Source of the DNA: Zoogloeaceae bacterium | GTDB lineage: Bacteria > Pseudomonadota > Gammaproteobacteria > Burkholderiales > Rhodocyclaceae | DNA length: 64,000 nt | Assembly (NCBI GenBank): GCA_024235635.1 | Contig: JACKMA010000002.1 | Coordinates: 186,001 to 250,000 of the forward strand | Direction: 5' to 3' | Shown here: in pieces, positions 16,052-24,056 of the stretch | Numbering within the stretch: position 1 is the first letter of the stretch | Layout of the letters: each line of letters begins with the position of its first letter | Translations under genes and position numbers: made by a program | The notes under the pieces: generated by a model | Databases searched by the model: none | What the model saw: the letters and a program-made list of their open reading frames with translations, nothing else | What the model was told of the DNA's origin: nothing

Positions 16052-16705
16052 ATGTGGATCGATACCCATTGTCATACGCACCATTCCCATGACAACTGGC
16101 TCGATCCGCGCGATCTGGTGCGGCGGGCCCGGGATCTCGGGATCGATGCCGTGTGCATCACCGAGCACTACTCCTACGAGGCCTCGGCGCCGGTCGAGGC
16201 GATCGGGCGCGACGAAGGCGTGCTGGTACTGCGCGGGGTGGAGATCTCGACCGATCGCGGCCACCTGCTGGCCTATGGCGTCGAGGACGACGGCTGGAAC
16301 GTCTGGGGACGCGACAACTACCTGCCGCTGCAGGCGGTGATCGACCGCATCAACGAGCTCGGAGGCATCTGCGTGCCGGCCCATCCATTCCGGGAAATCG
16401 GTCTGTCGAGCCTGCTCGAAGGCCTGCTCGACCTGCAGGGCATCGCCGCTGTCGAGACCCACAACGGCGGCAACCAGGCCCATGACAACGTGCTGGCGAT
16501 CGCCGCCGCGGGGGAGATGCGCCTGCCGGGCCTGGGGGGCAGCGACTGCCACAAGGTGGCCGCGGTGGGGCGATGCGCGACCCGCTTCGTCGACCGGATC
16601 GAATCGATGGCGGATTTCGTCCGGGCGGTCCGGGCCGGGCGTTGCGAAGGCGCGTACTTCCACGGCCATCCGGACAACCAGGCGGGCGAGCCCGACAGCC
16701 GCTGA
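16052..16705 (+). CDS. bzdU: PHP-domain metal-dependent hydrolase (BzdU position)
   Basis: Predicted 217 residues, a stand-alone PHP domain. Metal-binding signatures are all present: HCHTHHSHD near the N-terminus, ITEHYSYEA, GVEISTDRGHLLAYG, VPAHPFREIG, ETHNGGN and GGSDCHK. PHP proteins are phosphoesterases acting on nucleotides or sugar phosphates. No polymerase or nuclease partner domain is fused here. It starts 18 bases after the GNAT gene (ATG 16052, with GTG immediately before it also possible). Its place in an anaerobic benzoate operon is unexplained; salvage of CoA or nucleotide by-products is one idea. Family call firm, substrate unknown. Confidence 0.8.
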   Translation: MWIDTHCHTHHSHDNWLDPRDLVRRARDLGIDAVCITEHYSYEASAPVEAIGRDEGVLVLRGVEISTDRGHLLAYGVEDDGWNVWGRDNYLPLQAVIDRINELGGICVPAHPFREIGLSSLLEGLLDLQGIAAVETHNGGNQAHDNVLAIAAAGEMRLPGLGGSDCHKVAAVGRCATRFVDRIESMADFVRAVRAGRCEGAYFHGHPDNQAGEPDSR

Positions 16706-16735
16706 CGGCGACGCAGCGCGAGAGGAGCGATGAGG

Positions 16736-19294
16736 ATGGAACAGACAGCAACTGAAAAGATCATCTGGTGGCCGGCCAGCCGGCCCGCGCAGATGGCCGA
16801 GTTTGGCCCGAGCGTCGAGCTCTGCATCGACGGTCGGACCGTCAGCGCGCCACTGGGGGCTTCCGTCCTGAACGCCGCGACGGCCGCCGGCACCTATATT
16901 CCGTCGCTGTGCGCGCATCCCGACCTGCCACCCGCCGAGCAGCGCGCCTGCGCGGACGGCGGCACCGGTGGCTGCAACCTGTGCCTGGTCGAGGTGGACG
17001 GTTCCGACGGCTTGCTCAAGGCCTGTTCGCTGCCGGTCGCCGAGGGCATGCAGGTACGGACCTCCTCCGAAGTGATCCAGAAGGCGCGCCAGTCCAACCT
17101 GGCGAAGATCCTCGGCACCCACCCGCACGTCTGCCTGACCTGTCCCCAACGCGACGGCTGCTCGCGCAGCCAGTGCTCCTACGGCAATCCGCCGGAGACC
17201 CGCTGCTGCTCGATCTTCTCGAGCTGCGAGCTGCGCAAGGTGTCGGACTTCATCGGCATTGCCAACAGCACGCCGACCTACAAGCCGGCGCAGCTGCCGG
17301 TGGTCACGGACGAGCCCTTCTTCGACCGCGACTACAACCTGTGCATCGACTGCCGGCGCTGCCTGGTGGCCTGCAACGACGTGCGCGGCGTCGGCTGCCT
17401 CGAAGTCAAGGAGGTCGAGACTGCGCAGGGCGTCCGGCACTATGTCGGCACCATCGCCGACACCTTGCTCGACTCCGGCTGCAAGTTCTGCCAGGCCTGC
17501 GTCACCGTGTGCCCGACCGGGGCACTGACTGACCGCACGCTGGACCCGGCACGCCGCGAAGAATCGATGGTGCCCTGCCACGCCGCCTGTCCGGCCGGGA
17601 TCGACGTGCCGCGCTACGTGCAGATGGCAGCGGAGGGGCGCTACGACGAGGCGATTGCGGTGGTGCGCGAGAAGCTGCCGTTCCCGGGCATCGTCGGGCG
17701 GGCCTGCTTCGCGATGTGCGAATCCGCCTGCCGCCGCGGCCAGCTCGACGATCCGCTGTCGATCCGCACGCTGAAGCGCGTCGCCGCCGACCACGACACC
17801 GGGCTGTGGCGCCAGTATTCGAAGCAGCTGCCGGCCACCGGCCGCAAGGCGGCAGTGATCGGCGCCGGACCGGCCGGCCTGACGGTCGCCTACTACCTCG
17901 CCAAGAAGGGCCACGCGGTGACCGTCTTCGACGCCCAGCCGGCCGCTGGCGGCATGGCCCGCTACGGCATTCCGTCCTACCGCGTGCCGACCTCGGTGAT
18001 CGACCAGGAAGTGGCCGAAGTGGCCAGACTGGGGGTCGAGTTCCGTTATGAAACCCGTGTCGAGGACATCGGCGAACTGATGGCCGACGGTTTCGAGGCG
18101 GTGTTCATCGGCATCGGCTGCCAGGGCGGCGACAAGCTCGGCATTCCCGGCGACGACCTCGACGGCGTCGTCGACAGCCCGACCTATCTGCGCGCCGCGA
18201 CGATGGGGCTGGTCAATACCGCGCACGGCATCCACACCGGCCGCAAGGTGGCGGTGATCGGCGGTGGCAACGTCGCCACCGACAACGCACGCTCGTCGAA
18301 GCGCCTGGGCGCCGAGGTTGACATGGTCTACCGCCGCACCCGCGACGAAATGCCGGCCCGCGACGAGGAATTCGACGGCTGCGTGGAGGAGGGGGTGAAC
18401 ATCCGCTACCTGCTCGCGCCGAAGCAGGTGGCGCCCGGCACCAACGGAAATCGCCTCGACATCACCTACGCCAGAATGAGCCTCGGCGAGGCCGACGCCT
18501 CGGGCCGCCGGCGCCCGATCGAGACCGGCGAGGAGTGGGTGGAAGGCGTCGATCTGGTGATCGCCGCGGTCGGCCAGCACCCCCGGCGCTTCGAGGGCTT
18601 CGGCGTCACCACCGATGCCCGGGGGCGGATCGTCGTACGCGAGGACTCGATGCTGTCGAGCCGGCCGGGGGTCTATGCCGGCGGCGACTGCGTGCTCGGA
18701 CCCTCGACCCTGATCGAATCGATCGCCCACGGCCGCGTCGCGGCGGCGGCGATGGACCGGCAACTGGGCGGCGATGGCGACATCGAGGAGACGCTGCTGC
18801 CGCCGGGCTGGGAGACCTCACCCCATCTGGGACGCGACGAGGACTTCAACCGGCGCCGGAGGATCCACCCGATCATGCTCGCGCCTGCGGCCCGGACCGG
18901 CTGGGACGAGGTCGAGCAAGGCTTCGACGACGCCGGTGCGCGCGCCGAGGCCGGCCGCTGCCTGAAGTGCAACCTGGCGCCGCAGATCGCCGACGCCGTG
19001 CTGCCGCCGGAATCCTGGCTCGAATTCGGTGCCGACGCGATTGCCGCGGTGAGCACCGAGGCCGGCGTGTTCCAGCTGCTCGACGCCGACAAGGCAGTGC
19101 TCGCCATCAAGGGCGTCGACAACCTTCGGGCCGGGCTCGAGGCCCAGCTCGAGGGCGGCTCCGAGGCCCGCTTCTTCGTCTATGAGGAGGCCGCGCTCTA
19201 CACCTCGCGTGAGAGCCAGATGATCCAGGCCTACCTGCAGCAGTACGGAAAGATGCCCGGCGGCGGCTCCGACGAACTGGACGACCTGTTCTGA
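16736..19294 (+). CDS. bzdV: Composite iron-sulfur flavoprotein, NAD(P)H:ferredoxin oxidoreductase-like (BzdV)
   Basis: Predicted 852 residues in three parts. Residues ~28-105 are a NuoG/HydA-type [2Fe-2S] domain (C59, C72, C80, C83). Residues 133-165 add a cysteine group (CLTCPQRDGCSRSQC). Residues 203-260 carry two [4Fe-4S] motifs (CIDCRRCLVAC and CKFCQACVTVCP). From ~280 to the end is a GltB-small-subunit/NfnL-like flavoprotein with N-terminal CHAACPAGIDVPRYV, FAD loop GAGPAGLTVAYYLAKKGH (376 on) and NAD(P) loop GGGNVATDNA (509 on). In Azoarcus BzdV is proposed to move electrons between NAD(P)H and ferredoxin. The ATG at 16736 is 8 bases from AGGAG; ATG at 16730 is too close. Reaction direction is not known. 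Confidence 0.88.
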   Translation: MEQTATEKIIWWPASRPAQMAEFGPSVELCIDGRTVSAPLGASVLNAATAAGTYIPSLCAHPDLPPAEQRACADGGTGGCNLCLVEVDGSDGLLKACSLPVAEGMQVRTSSEVIQKARQSNLAKILGTHPHVCLTCPQRDGCSRSQCSYGNPPETRCCSIFSSCELRKVSDFIGIANSTPTYKPAQLPVVTDEPFFDRDYNLCIDCRRCLVACNDVRGVGCLEVKEVETAQGVRHYVGTIADTLLDSGCKFCQACVTVCPTGALTDRTLDPARREESMVPCHAACPAGIDVPRYVQMAAEGRYDEAIAVVREKLPFPGIVGRACFAMCESACRRGQLDDPLSIRTLKRVAADHDTGLWRQYSKQLPATGRKAAVIGAGPAGLTVAYYLAKKGHAVTVFDAQPAAGGMARYGIPSYRVPTSVIDQEVAEVARLGVEFRYETRVEDIGELMADGFEAVFIGIGCQGGDKLGIPGDDLDGVVDSPTYLRAATMGLVNTAHGIHTGRKVAVIGGGNVATDNARSSKRLGAEVDMVYRRTRDEMPARDEEFDGCVEEGVNIRYLLAPKQVAPGTNGNRLDITYARMSLGEADASGRRRPIETGEEWVEGVDLVIAAVGQHPRRFEGFGVTTDARGRIVVREDSMLSSRPGVYAGGDCVLGPSTLIESIAHGRVAAAAMDRQLGGDGDIEETLLPPGWETSPHLGRDEDFNRRRRIHPIMLAPAARTGWDEVEQGFDDAGARAEAGRCLKCNLAPQIADAVLPPESWLEFGADAIAAVSTEAGVFQLLDADKAVLAIKGVDNLRAGLEAQLEGGSEARFFVYEEAALYTSRESQMIQAYLQQYGKMPGGGSDELDDLF

Positions 19295-19306
19295 GGCGCT
19301 CGCACG

Positions 19307-19489
19307 ATGGGACAAGTGATCGATTTCCGGACCGCACGGGTGGTGCCCACGCCGCCGCCACCGGCGCCGCTGTGCCGCTGTCCGGTGTGCGGCGCGGACC
19401 TGTGGCACGTGACCGGCGTCGGCGAAGTGTGTTGCGCCGATTGCGACGCACCGTGCCCGCATCGGCTGCTGCAGAAGGACGGAAGCTGA
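19307..19489 (+). CDS. Small zinc-ribbon-like protein in the bzd operon
   Basis: Predicted 60 residues, ATG at 19307, 12 bases after bzdV and 53 before bzdW. After a proline-rich linker (residues 14-21) it has CRCPVCGADLWHV (C23, C25, C28) and then CCADCDAPCPH (C42, C43, C46, C50). CPxCG...CxxC is the pattern of a zinc ribbon, though extra cysteines would allow a different metal. I know no characterised homologue. It could be a chaperone or assembly factor for the Fe-S-rich neighbours, or a regulator. The gene is real by its ribosome spacing, codon use like its neighbours and conserved-looking cysteine pattern. Confidence 0.65.
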   Translation: MGQVIDFRTARVVPTPPPPAPLCRCPVCGADLWHVTGVGEVCCADCDAPCPHRLLQKDGS

Positions 19490-19542
19490 ACAGATCGACC
19501 GGGCAGGGCCATTTCCCGCCCGGCATGCCACCAGGAGGATTC

Positions 19543-20316
19543 ATGGCGGACTACCAGTTCATTCAATACGGCGTCGCGGACGGCCTCGCCAGGCTCGCGA
19601 TCGACCGGCCACCGCTCAACGTGCTCGACATTCCGACGATGGCAGAGCTCAACGATGCGCTCGACCGCTGCCTTGCCGACGACACGGTCAAGCTCTTGAT
19701 GCTCACCGGCGTGGGCGACAAGGCTTTCTCGGCCGGCGTCGAGGTGGCGGACCACACGCCCGACAAGGTGGAGCGGATGATCGAGGTCTTCCACGGCATT
19801 TTCCGTCGCCTGCAGCGGATGCCGGTGCCGACGCTGGCGGCCGTCAACGGCGCCGCGCTGGGTGGCGGCATGGAACTCGCAATCGGCTGCGACATGCTGG
19901 TCGCCGCCGCCGGCGTCAAGTTCGGCCAGCCCGAGATCAAGCTGGCGGTGTTCCCGCCGGTGGCGGCGGTACTGCTGCCGCGCCTGGTGGCGCCGGCACG
20001 GGCGATGGAAATCCTGTGCGGCGGCGAGAACCTGAAGGCCGAAGAGGCCTTGCACATCGGTCTGGTGAATCGGGTGTTCCCGCGCGAACGCTTCGCCGAC
20101 GACGCCGCCGCCTTCGCGGCGCCGTTCCTGGCGCTGTCGCGGGCCGCGCTGGCGTCCACCCGCAAGGCGATCCGCGAGGCCGCCGGCAAGCCCTTCGGCG
20201 CGGCGCTGGATGCCGCCGAATCGATCTACCTGAAGGAACTGATGGCCACCGACGACGCCACGGAAGGCCTTGCCGCCTTCCTCGAGAAGCGCACGCCGGT
20301 GTGGCGCGACCGCTGA
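19543..20316 (+). CDS. bzdW: Cyclohexa-1,5-diene-1-carbonyl-CoA hydratase (BzdW/Dch)
   Basis: Predicted 257 residues of the enoyl-CoA hydratase/crotonase family. The oxyanion-hole segments are LMLTGVGDKAFSAGVEVADH and VNGAALGGGMELAIGCDMLVAA, and KFGQPEIKLAVFPPVAAVLLPRL follows. In the benzoyl-CoA pathway Dch adds water to the conjugated diene formed by the reductase, giving 6-hydroxycyclohex-1-ene-1-carbonyl-CoA. It is followed in order by the matching dehydrogenase and hydrolase, which fixes the assignment beyond the general family. AGGAGGA (from 19532) precedes the ATG at 19543. Confidence 0.93.
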   Translation: MADYQFIQYGVADGLARLAIDRPPLNVLDIPTMAELNDALDRCLADDTVKLLMLTGVGDKAFSAGVEVADHTPDKVERMIEVFHGIFRRLQRMPVPTLAAVNGAALGGGMELAIGCDMLVAAAGVKFGQPEIKLAVFPPVAAVLLPRLVAPARAMEILCGGENLKAEEALHIGLVNRVFPRERFADDAAAFAAPFLALSRAALASTRKAIREAAGKPFGAALDAAESIYLKELMATDDATEGLAAFLEKRTPVWRDR

Positions 20317-20353
20317 CCCCAACCACCCCCGAAACCGAGGACGGAGACAACAC

Positions 20354-21424
20354 GTGATTCCCGAATTCATCGATACCTGGCAGATGGCCGAGCCCGGCCG
20401 CCTGGCCCGCACCCGCATCCCGATGCCGGCGCTGCAGCCGGGCGAAGTGGTGGTCGAGATCGCCGGCTGCGGCGTCTGCCACACCGACCTTTCGTACTTC
20501 TACATGGGCGTGCCCACGGTGCAGAAGCCGCCGCTGTCGCTCGGCCACGAGATCAGCGGTCGCGTCGTCGGCGGCGAGGCCGAGTGGATCGGCAAGGAGG
20601 TGATCATCCCGGCGGTGATCCCCTGCGGCGAGTGCGAGCTGTGCCGGTCCGGCCGTGGCAACCGTTGCCTCGCGCAGAAGATGCCCGGCAACTCGATGGG
20701 CATCTACGGCGGCTATTCCAGCCACATCGTGGCCCCGGCCGAATTCCTGTGCGTGGTCGACGCGCGCAATGGCACGCCACTCGAACATCTGGCGGTGATC
20801 GCCGATGCCGTGACCACGCCGTACCAGGCGGCGGTGCGCGCGCGCCTGACCGAGGGTGATCGGGTGGTGGTGGTCGGTGCGGCCGGTGGCGTCGGCAGCT
20901 TCATGGTGCAGGTGGCCAAGGGCATGGGTGCCGAGGTGGTGATCGGGATCGACATCAACCAGGAAAAGCTCGAACGGATGAAGACCTACGGCGCCGACTT
21001 CACGCTGAACCCGAAAGGGCTCGACGCAAAGGGCATCAAGGATGCCTTCAAGGGTTTCTGCAAGGAGGCCGGGGTGCCGGCCAGCACCGGCTGGAAGATC
21101 TTCGAATGCACCGGCAGCAAGGCCGGGCAGGAGACCGCGCTCGGCCTGCTGTCCTTCGTCGGCACGCTGGTGGTGGTCGGCTACGGCACCGGCGAGACCA
21201 GCTACATGCTCTCGAAACTGATGGCCTTCGACGCCGAGATCATCGGCACCTGGGGCTGCACGCCGGAGAAGTATCCCGCGGTGCTGGACATGTGCCTCGA
21301 CGGGCGCATCCAGCTCGACCCCTTCGTCGAGACCCGGCCGATGAGCCAGATCGCCGAAGTGTTCGAACAGGCCCACCACGGACAACTCGATCGGCGCGTC
21401 GTGCTGACGCCCGACTTCCAATGA
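20354..21424 (+). CDS. bzdX: 6-hydroxycyclohex-1-ene-1-carbonyl-CoA dehydrogenase (BzdX/Had)
   Basis: Predicted 356 residues, zinc-type medium-chain alcohol dehydrogenase. Catalytic zinc residues are in GCGVCHTDLSYF and GHEISGRV. The structural zinc loop CGECELCRSGRGNRC and the NAD-binding VVGAAGGVGSFMVQVAKG are intact. Had oxidises the 6-hydroxy group to 6-oxocyclohex-1-ene-1-carbonyl-CoA with NAD+. GTG at 20354 is the start, following GGACGGAGAC, which is nearly repeated before bzdY. Sandwiched between dch and oah homologues in the standard order. The stop codon overlaps an ATG of the next frame, so translation may be coupled. Confidence 0.93.
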   Translation: MIPEFIDTWQMAEPGRLARTRIPMPALQPGEVVVEIAGCGVCHTDLSYFYMGVPTVQKPPLSLGHEISGRVVGGEAEWIGKEVIIPAVIPCGECELCRSGRGNRCLAQKMPGNSMGIYGGYSSHIVAPAEFLCVVDARNGTPLEHLAVIADAVTTPYQAAVRARLTEGDRVVVVGAAGGVGSFMVQVAKGMGAEVVIGIDINQEKLERMKTYGADFTLNPKGLDAKGIKDAFKGFCKEAGVPASTGWKIFECTGSKAGQETALGLLSFVGTLVVVGYGTGETSYMLSKLMAFDAEIIGTWGCTPEKYPAVLDMCLDGRIQLDPFVETRPMSQIAEVFEQAHHGQLDRRVVLTPDFQ

Positions 21425-21456
21425 ACGCATTCAACGGATCGAACGGAGACAACATC

Positions 21457-22584
21457 ATGGCATTGGAATGGCTGCGCCGCGACAACGCACTCAAGGACCA
21501 CGCGCTTCTGGGCGAGGAGCACTTCGGCGCCGACGCGCCCTCGGTGATCTATGAAAGGCGACCGATCAAGGACCCCGAGGGCAACCAGGTTCCGGGCCTG
21601 TACTCGGCCTGGATCGTGCTCAACAACCCGGCCCAATACAACTCCTACACCACCGAGATGGTCAAGGCGGTGATCGCCGGCTTCCAGCGCGCATCGGGCG
21701 ACCGGGCGGTGGTCGCCGTGGTGTTCACCGCGGTCGGCGACAAGGCCTTCTGCACTGGCGGCAACACCGCCGAGTACTCCGCCTACTACTCCCGGCGGCC
21801 CAACGAGTATGGCGAATACATGGACCTGTTCAACGCCATGGTCGACGGCATCCTCAATTGCAAGAAGCCGACCATCTGCCGCGTGAATGGCATGCGGGTG
21901 GCCGGCGGCCAGGAAATCGGTATGGCCACCGACCTCACCGTGACCTCCGATCTGGCGATCTTCGGCCAAGCTGGCCCGAAGCACGGCAGCGCCCCGGACG
22001 GCGGATCGACCGACTTTCTGCCGTGGATGCTGAACATGGAGGACGCGATGTACAACTGCGTCTCCTGCGAGACCTGGAGCGCCTACAAGATGCGCGCCAA
22101 GAACCTCGTCACCAAGGTCGTACCGGTGCTGAAGAAGGATGGCGAGTGGGTGAGGAACCCGCTGGTGCGCACCGATGCCTACGTCGACGACGGCGAGCTG
22201 GTCTATGGCGAGCCGGTGGCGGCCGACAAGATCAAGGCCGCCAGGGAACTGATGGCCCAGTGCAGCACGGATTTCTCGCGCCTCGACGCGGCGGTGGACG
22301 AGCTGGTGTGGAAGTTCACCAACCTGTTCCCCCATTGCCTGATGAAGTCGATCGACGGCATCCGCGCCAAGAAGAAGTTCTTCTGGGACCAGTTCAAGCT
22401 GGCCAACCGCCACTGGCTGGCCGCCAACATGAACCACGAAGCCTGGCTCGGATTCAACGCCTTCGACGCCAAGAAGACCACCGGCAGGGACGTCATCGAT
22501 TTTGTGCGCTATCGCCAGCTGGTGGCCGAAGGCGCGCTGTTCGACGACGCCTTCGCCGAGCAGGTGCTGGCCAAGCCGCGCTGA
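21457..22584 (+). CDS. bzdY: 6-oxocyclohex-1-ene-1-carbonyl-CoA hydrolase (BzdY/Oah)
   Basis: Predicted 375 residues, longer than ordinary crotonases, as Oah is. Crotonase elements are VVFTAVGDKAFCTGGNTAEYS and RVNGMRVAGGQEIGMATDLTVTSDLAIFGQAGPKHGS. Oah adds water and cleaves the ring C-C bond to yield 3-hydroxypimelyl-CoA, the ring-opening step. Two starts are possible: ATG at 21421 overlapping the bzdX stop, or ATG at 21457 behind ACGGAGACAAC, the same leader as bzdX. I prefer 21457 because the length then matches the family (about 377). A terminator-like hairpin follows the gene. Confidence 0.93.
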   Translation: MALEWLRRDNALKDHALLGEEHFGADAPSVIYERRPIKDPEGNQVPGLYSAWIVLNNPAQYNSYTTEMVKAVIAGFQRASGDRAVVAVVFTAVGDKAFCTGGNTAEYSAYYSRRPNEYGEYMDLFNAMVDGILNCKKPTICRVNGMRVAGGQEIGMATDLTVTSDLAIFGQAGPKHGSAPDGGSTDFLPWMLNMEDAMYNCVSCETWSAYKMRAKNLVTKVVPVLKKDGEWVRNPLVRTDAYVDDGELVYGEPVAADKIKAARELMAQCSTDFSRLDAAVDELVWKFTNLFPHCLMKSIDGIRAKKKFFWDQFKLANRHWLAANMNHEAWLGFNAFDAKKTTGRDVIDFVRYRQLVAEGALFDDAFAEQVLAKPR

Positions 22585-22599
22585 CCGTCCTCTCCCTTT

Positions 22600-22638
22600 C
22601 GGGGGCGCCTTGGCGCGACCATCGCACCCCCGTTTTTT
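22600..22638 (+). terminator. Terminator-like hairpin with T6 between bzdY and bzdZ
   Basis: CGGGGG (22600-22605) pairs with CCCCCG (22627-22632), followed directly by TTTTTT (22633-22638). The loop contains a further small stem. It lies 16 bases after the bzdY stop and 23 bases before bzdZ. It looks like a rho-independent or partial terminator inside the operon, which would lower expression of bzdZ-A unless read-through occurs. Confidence 0.6.
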
Positions 22639-22660
22639 ACCGCGTTTGCGAGGCAGGAGC

Positions 22661-23407
22661 ATGCAGCTCAAGGACAGAATCGCGCTCGTCACCGGCGGCG
22701 CCCAGGGCATCGGCGAAAGCGTAGCCCGCGCCTTTGTGCGCGAAGGCGCCCAAGTCGCGATCGTCGACCGCGACGGTGACGCCGCCGAACGGGCAGCGGC
22801 AACGATCGTCGCCAGTGGTGGCGCTGCGATCGGCATCGGCTGCGATGTCGCCGATCGTGAGCAGGTGCAGGCCGCCGTGGCGCGCATCGGCGCGCACTGG
22901 GGGGGCATCGACATCCTGGTCAACAACGCCGGCATCACCCGCACTGCGATGCTCGACCGGATGACGCCGGACGCGTGGCAGCAGGTGCTGGCGGTGCACC
23001 TGACCGGCAGTTTCAACTGCCTGCAGGCAGTGGCCGAGGGCATGATCGCGCGTCGCTACGGGCGGATCATCTTCGTCACCTCGGCGGCCGGCGTGCTCGG
23101 CACCATCGGCCAGATCAACTACAGCGCCGCCAAGGCCGGTGTGCTCGGCATGGCCAAGAGCGCGGCCCGGGAGCTGGCCCGCCACAACATCACCGCCAAT
23201 GCGATCGCGCCGGGTGCGGCGACGCAGATGACCGAGACCATCCGCACCGACGAGCGCTTCAAGGACAAGTACCTCGACCGCATCCCGCTCGGTCGCTGGG
23301 CCGACGCGGACGAGATCGCGCCGGTCTTCGTGTTCTTCGCATCCGATGCTTCCGCCTACGTCACCGGCCAGGTGCTGGCCGCCGACGGCGGCATGACGAT
23401 CTATTGA
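22661..23407 (+). CDS. bzdZ: Short-chain dehydrogenase/reductase BzdZ
   Basis: Predicted 248 residues, classical SDR. The cofactor loop TGGAQGIGESVA is at residues 12-23, the NNAG motif in ILVNNAGITRTAML, and the catalytic Ser-Tyr-Lys in VTSAAGVLGTIGQINYSAAKAG. Close to FabG-type 3-oxoacyl reductases. In the bzd cluster BzdZ is proposed to oxidise 3-hydroxypimelyl-CoA to 3-oxopimelyl-CoA, which is inference from position. AGGCAGGAG precedes the ATG at 22661. The hairpin just upstream suggests it may be expressed less than bzdN-Y, or from its own promoter. Confidence 0.87.
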   Translation: MQLKDRIALVTGGAQGIGESVARAFVREGAQVAIVDRDGDAAERAAATIVASGGAAIGIGCDVADREQVQAAVARIGAHWGGIDILVNNAGITRTAMLDRMTPDAWQQVLAVHLTGSFNCLQAVAEGMIARRYGRIIFVTSAAGVLGTIGQINYSAAKAGVLGMAKSAARELARHNITANAIAPGAATQMTETIRTDERFKDKYLDRIPLGRWADADEIAPVFVFFASDASAYVTGQVLAADGGMTIY

Positions 23408-23414
23408 GGGCCCC

Positions 23415-24032
23415 ATGGCACAGATCTATTCCTACGACGGCGTCATTCCGGCGATCGATCCGAGCGCGTTCGTGCATCCCAGCGCGGTGGTCATCGGCGA
23501 CGTCATCATCGGTCCCGGTGTGTATGTCGCGCCGTGCGCCTCGCTGCGCGGGGATCTCGGACGGATCATCGTCGGTGCCGGCGCCAACATCCAGGACACG
23601 GTGGTGGTGCACGGCTTTCCGCGCACCGACACCGTGATCGGCGAACTCGGCCACATCGGCCACGGCGCCATCGTCCATGCCTGCACGCTGCACCGCAACG
23701 TGATGGTCGGCATGAATGCCGTGGTGATGGACAAGGCCGTCATCGGCGAGTCGTCGATCGTCGCCGCCTCGGCCTTCGTGCCCGCCCAGACCGAGGTGCC
23801 CGCCCGCAGCCTGGTGGTCGGTGTTCCGGCCAAGGTGGTGCGCACGCTCAGCGACGAGGAAATCGCCTGGAAGGGCGAGGCCACGGCGACCTACCAGCAG
23901 CTTTGCGTGGCCTCGCGCCGCTCGATGGTGCCGTGCGTGCCCCTGACCGCGCCGGAAGCCGACCGGCGACGATGTCGCGAGCCGGAGGTGCTGCCCCTGT
24001 CCGAATTCAAGCGGCGCATCGGCGCCGAATAA
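23415..24032 (+). CDS. PaaY-like left-handed beta-helix protein (gamma-carbonic-anhydrase fold)
   Basis: Predicted 205 residues. Hexapeptide repeats run from ~15 to ~145 (DPSAFVHPSAVVIGDVIIGPGVYVAPCASLRGDLG ... VPARSLVVGVPAKVV). The three metal-binding histidines of the gamma-carbonic-anhydrase site are in VVHGFPR, IGHGAIVHACTL and neighbours. The C-terminal extension (QQLCVASRRSMVPCVPLTA) is typical of PaaY/CaiE. PaaY is a thioesterase that clears stalled CoA esters in aerobic phenylacetate breakdown. By inference this one could hydrolyse dead-end CoA intermediates of the benzoyl-CoA route and protect the CoA pool. It starts 7 bases after bzdZ and precedes bzdA. Confidence 0.8.
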   Translation: MAQIYSYDGVIPAIDPSAFVHPSAVVIGDVIIGPGVYVAPCASLRGDLGRIIVGAGANIQDTVVVHGFPRTDTVIGELGHIGHGAIVHACTLHRNVMVGMNAVVMDKAVIGESSIVAASAFVPAQTEVPARSLVVGVPAKVVRTLSDEEIAWKGEATATYQQLCVASRRSMVPCVPLTAPEADRRRCREPEVLPLSEFKRRIGAE

Positions 24033-24056
24033 GCGCCCAGCGCAGTGGAGGAGATC

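Noticed and set aside
14975..18763. A 1262-codon open frame on the minus strand
   Set aside because: It lies opposite bzdM to bzdV, is rich in Ala/Arg/Gly/His with no recognisable domain, and reflects GC-rich codon-position bias of the real genes.
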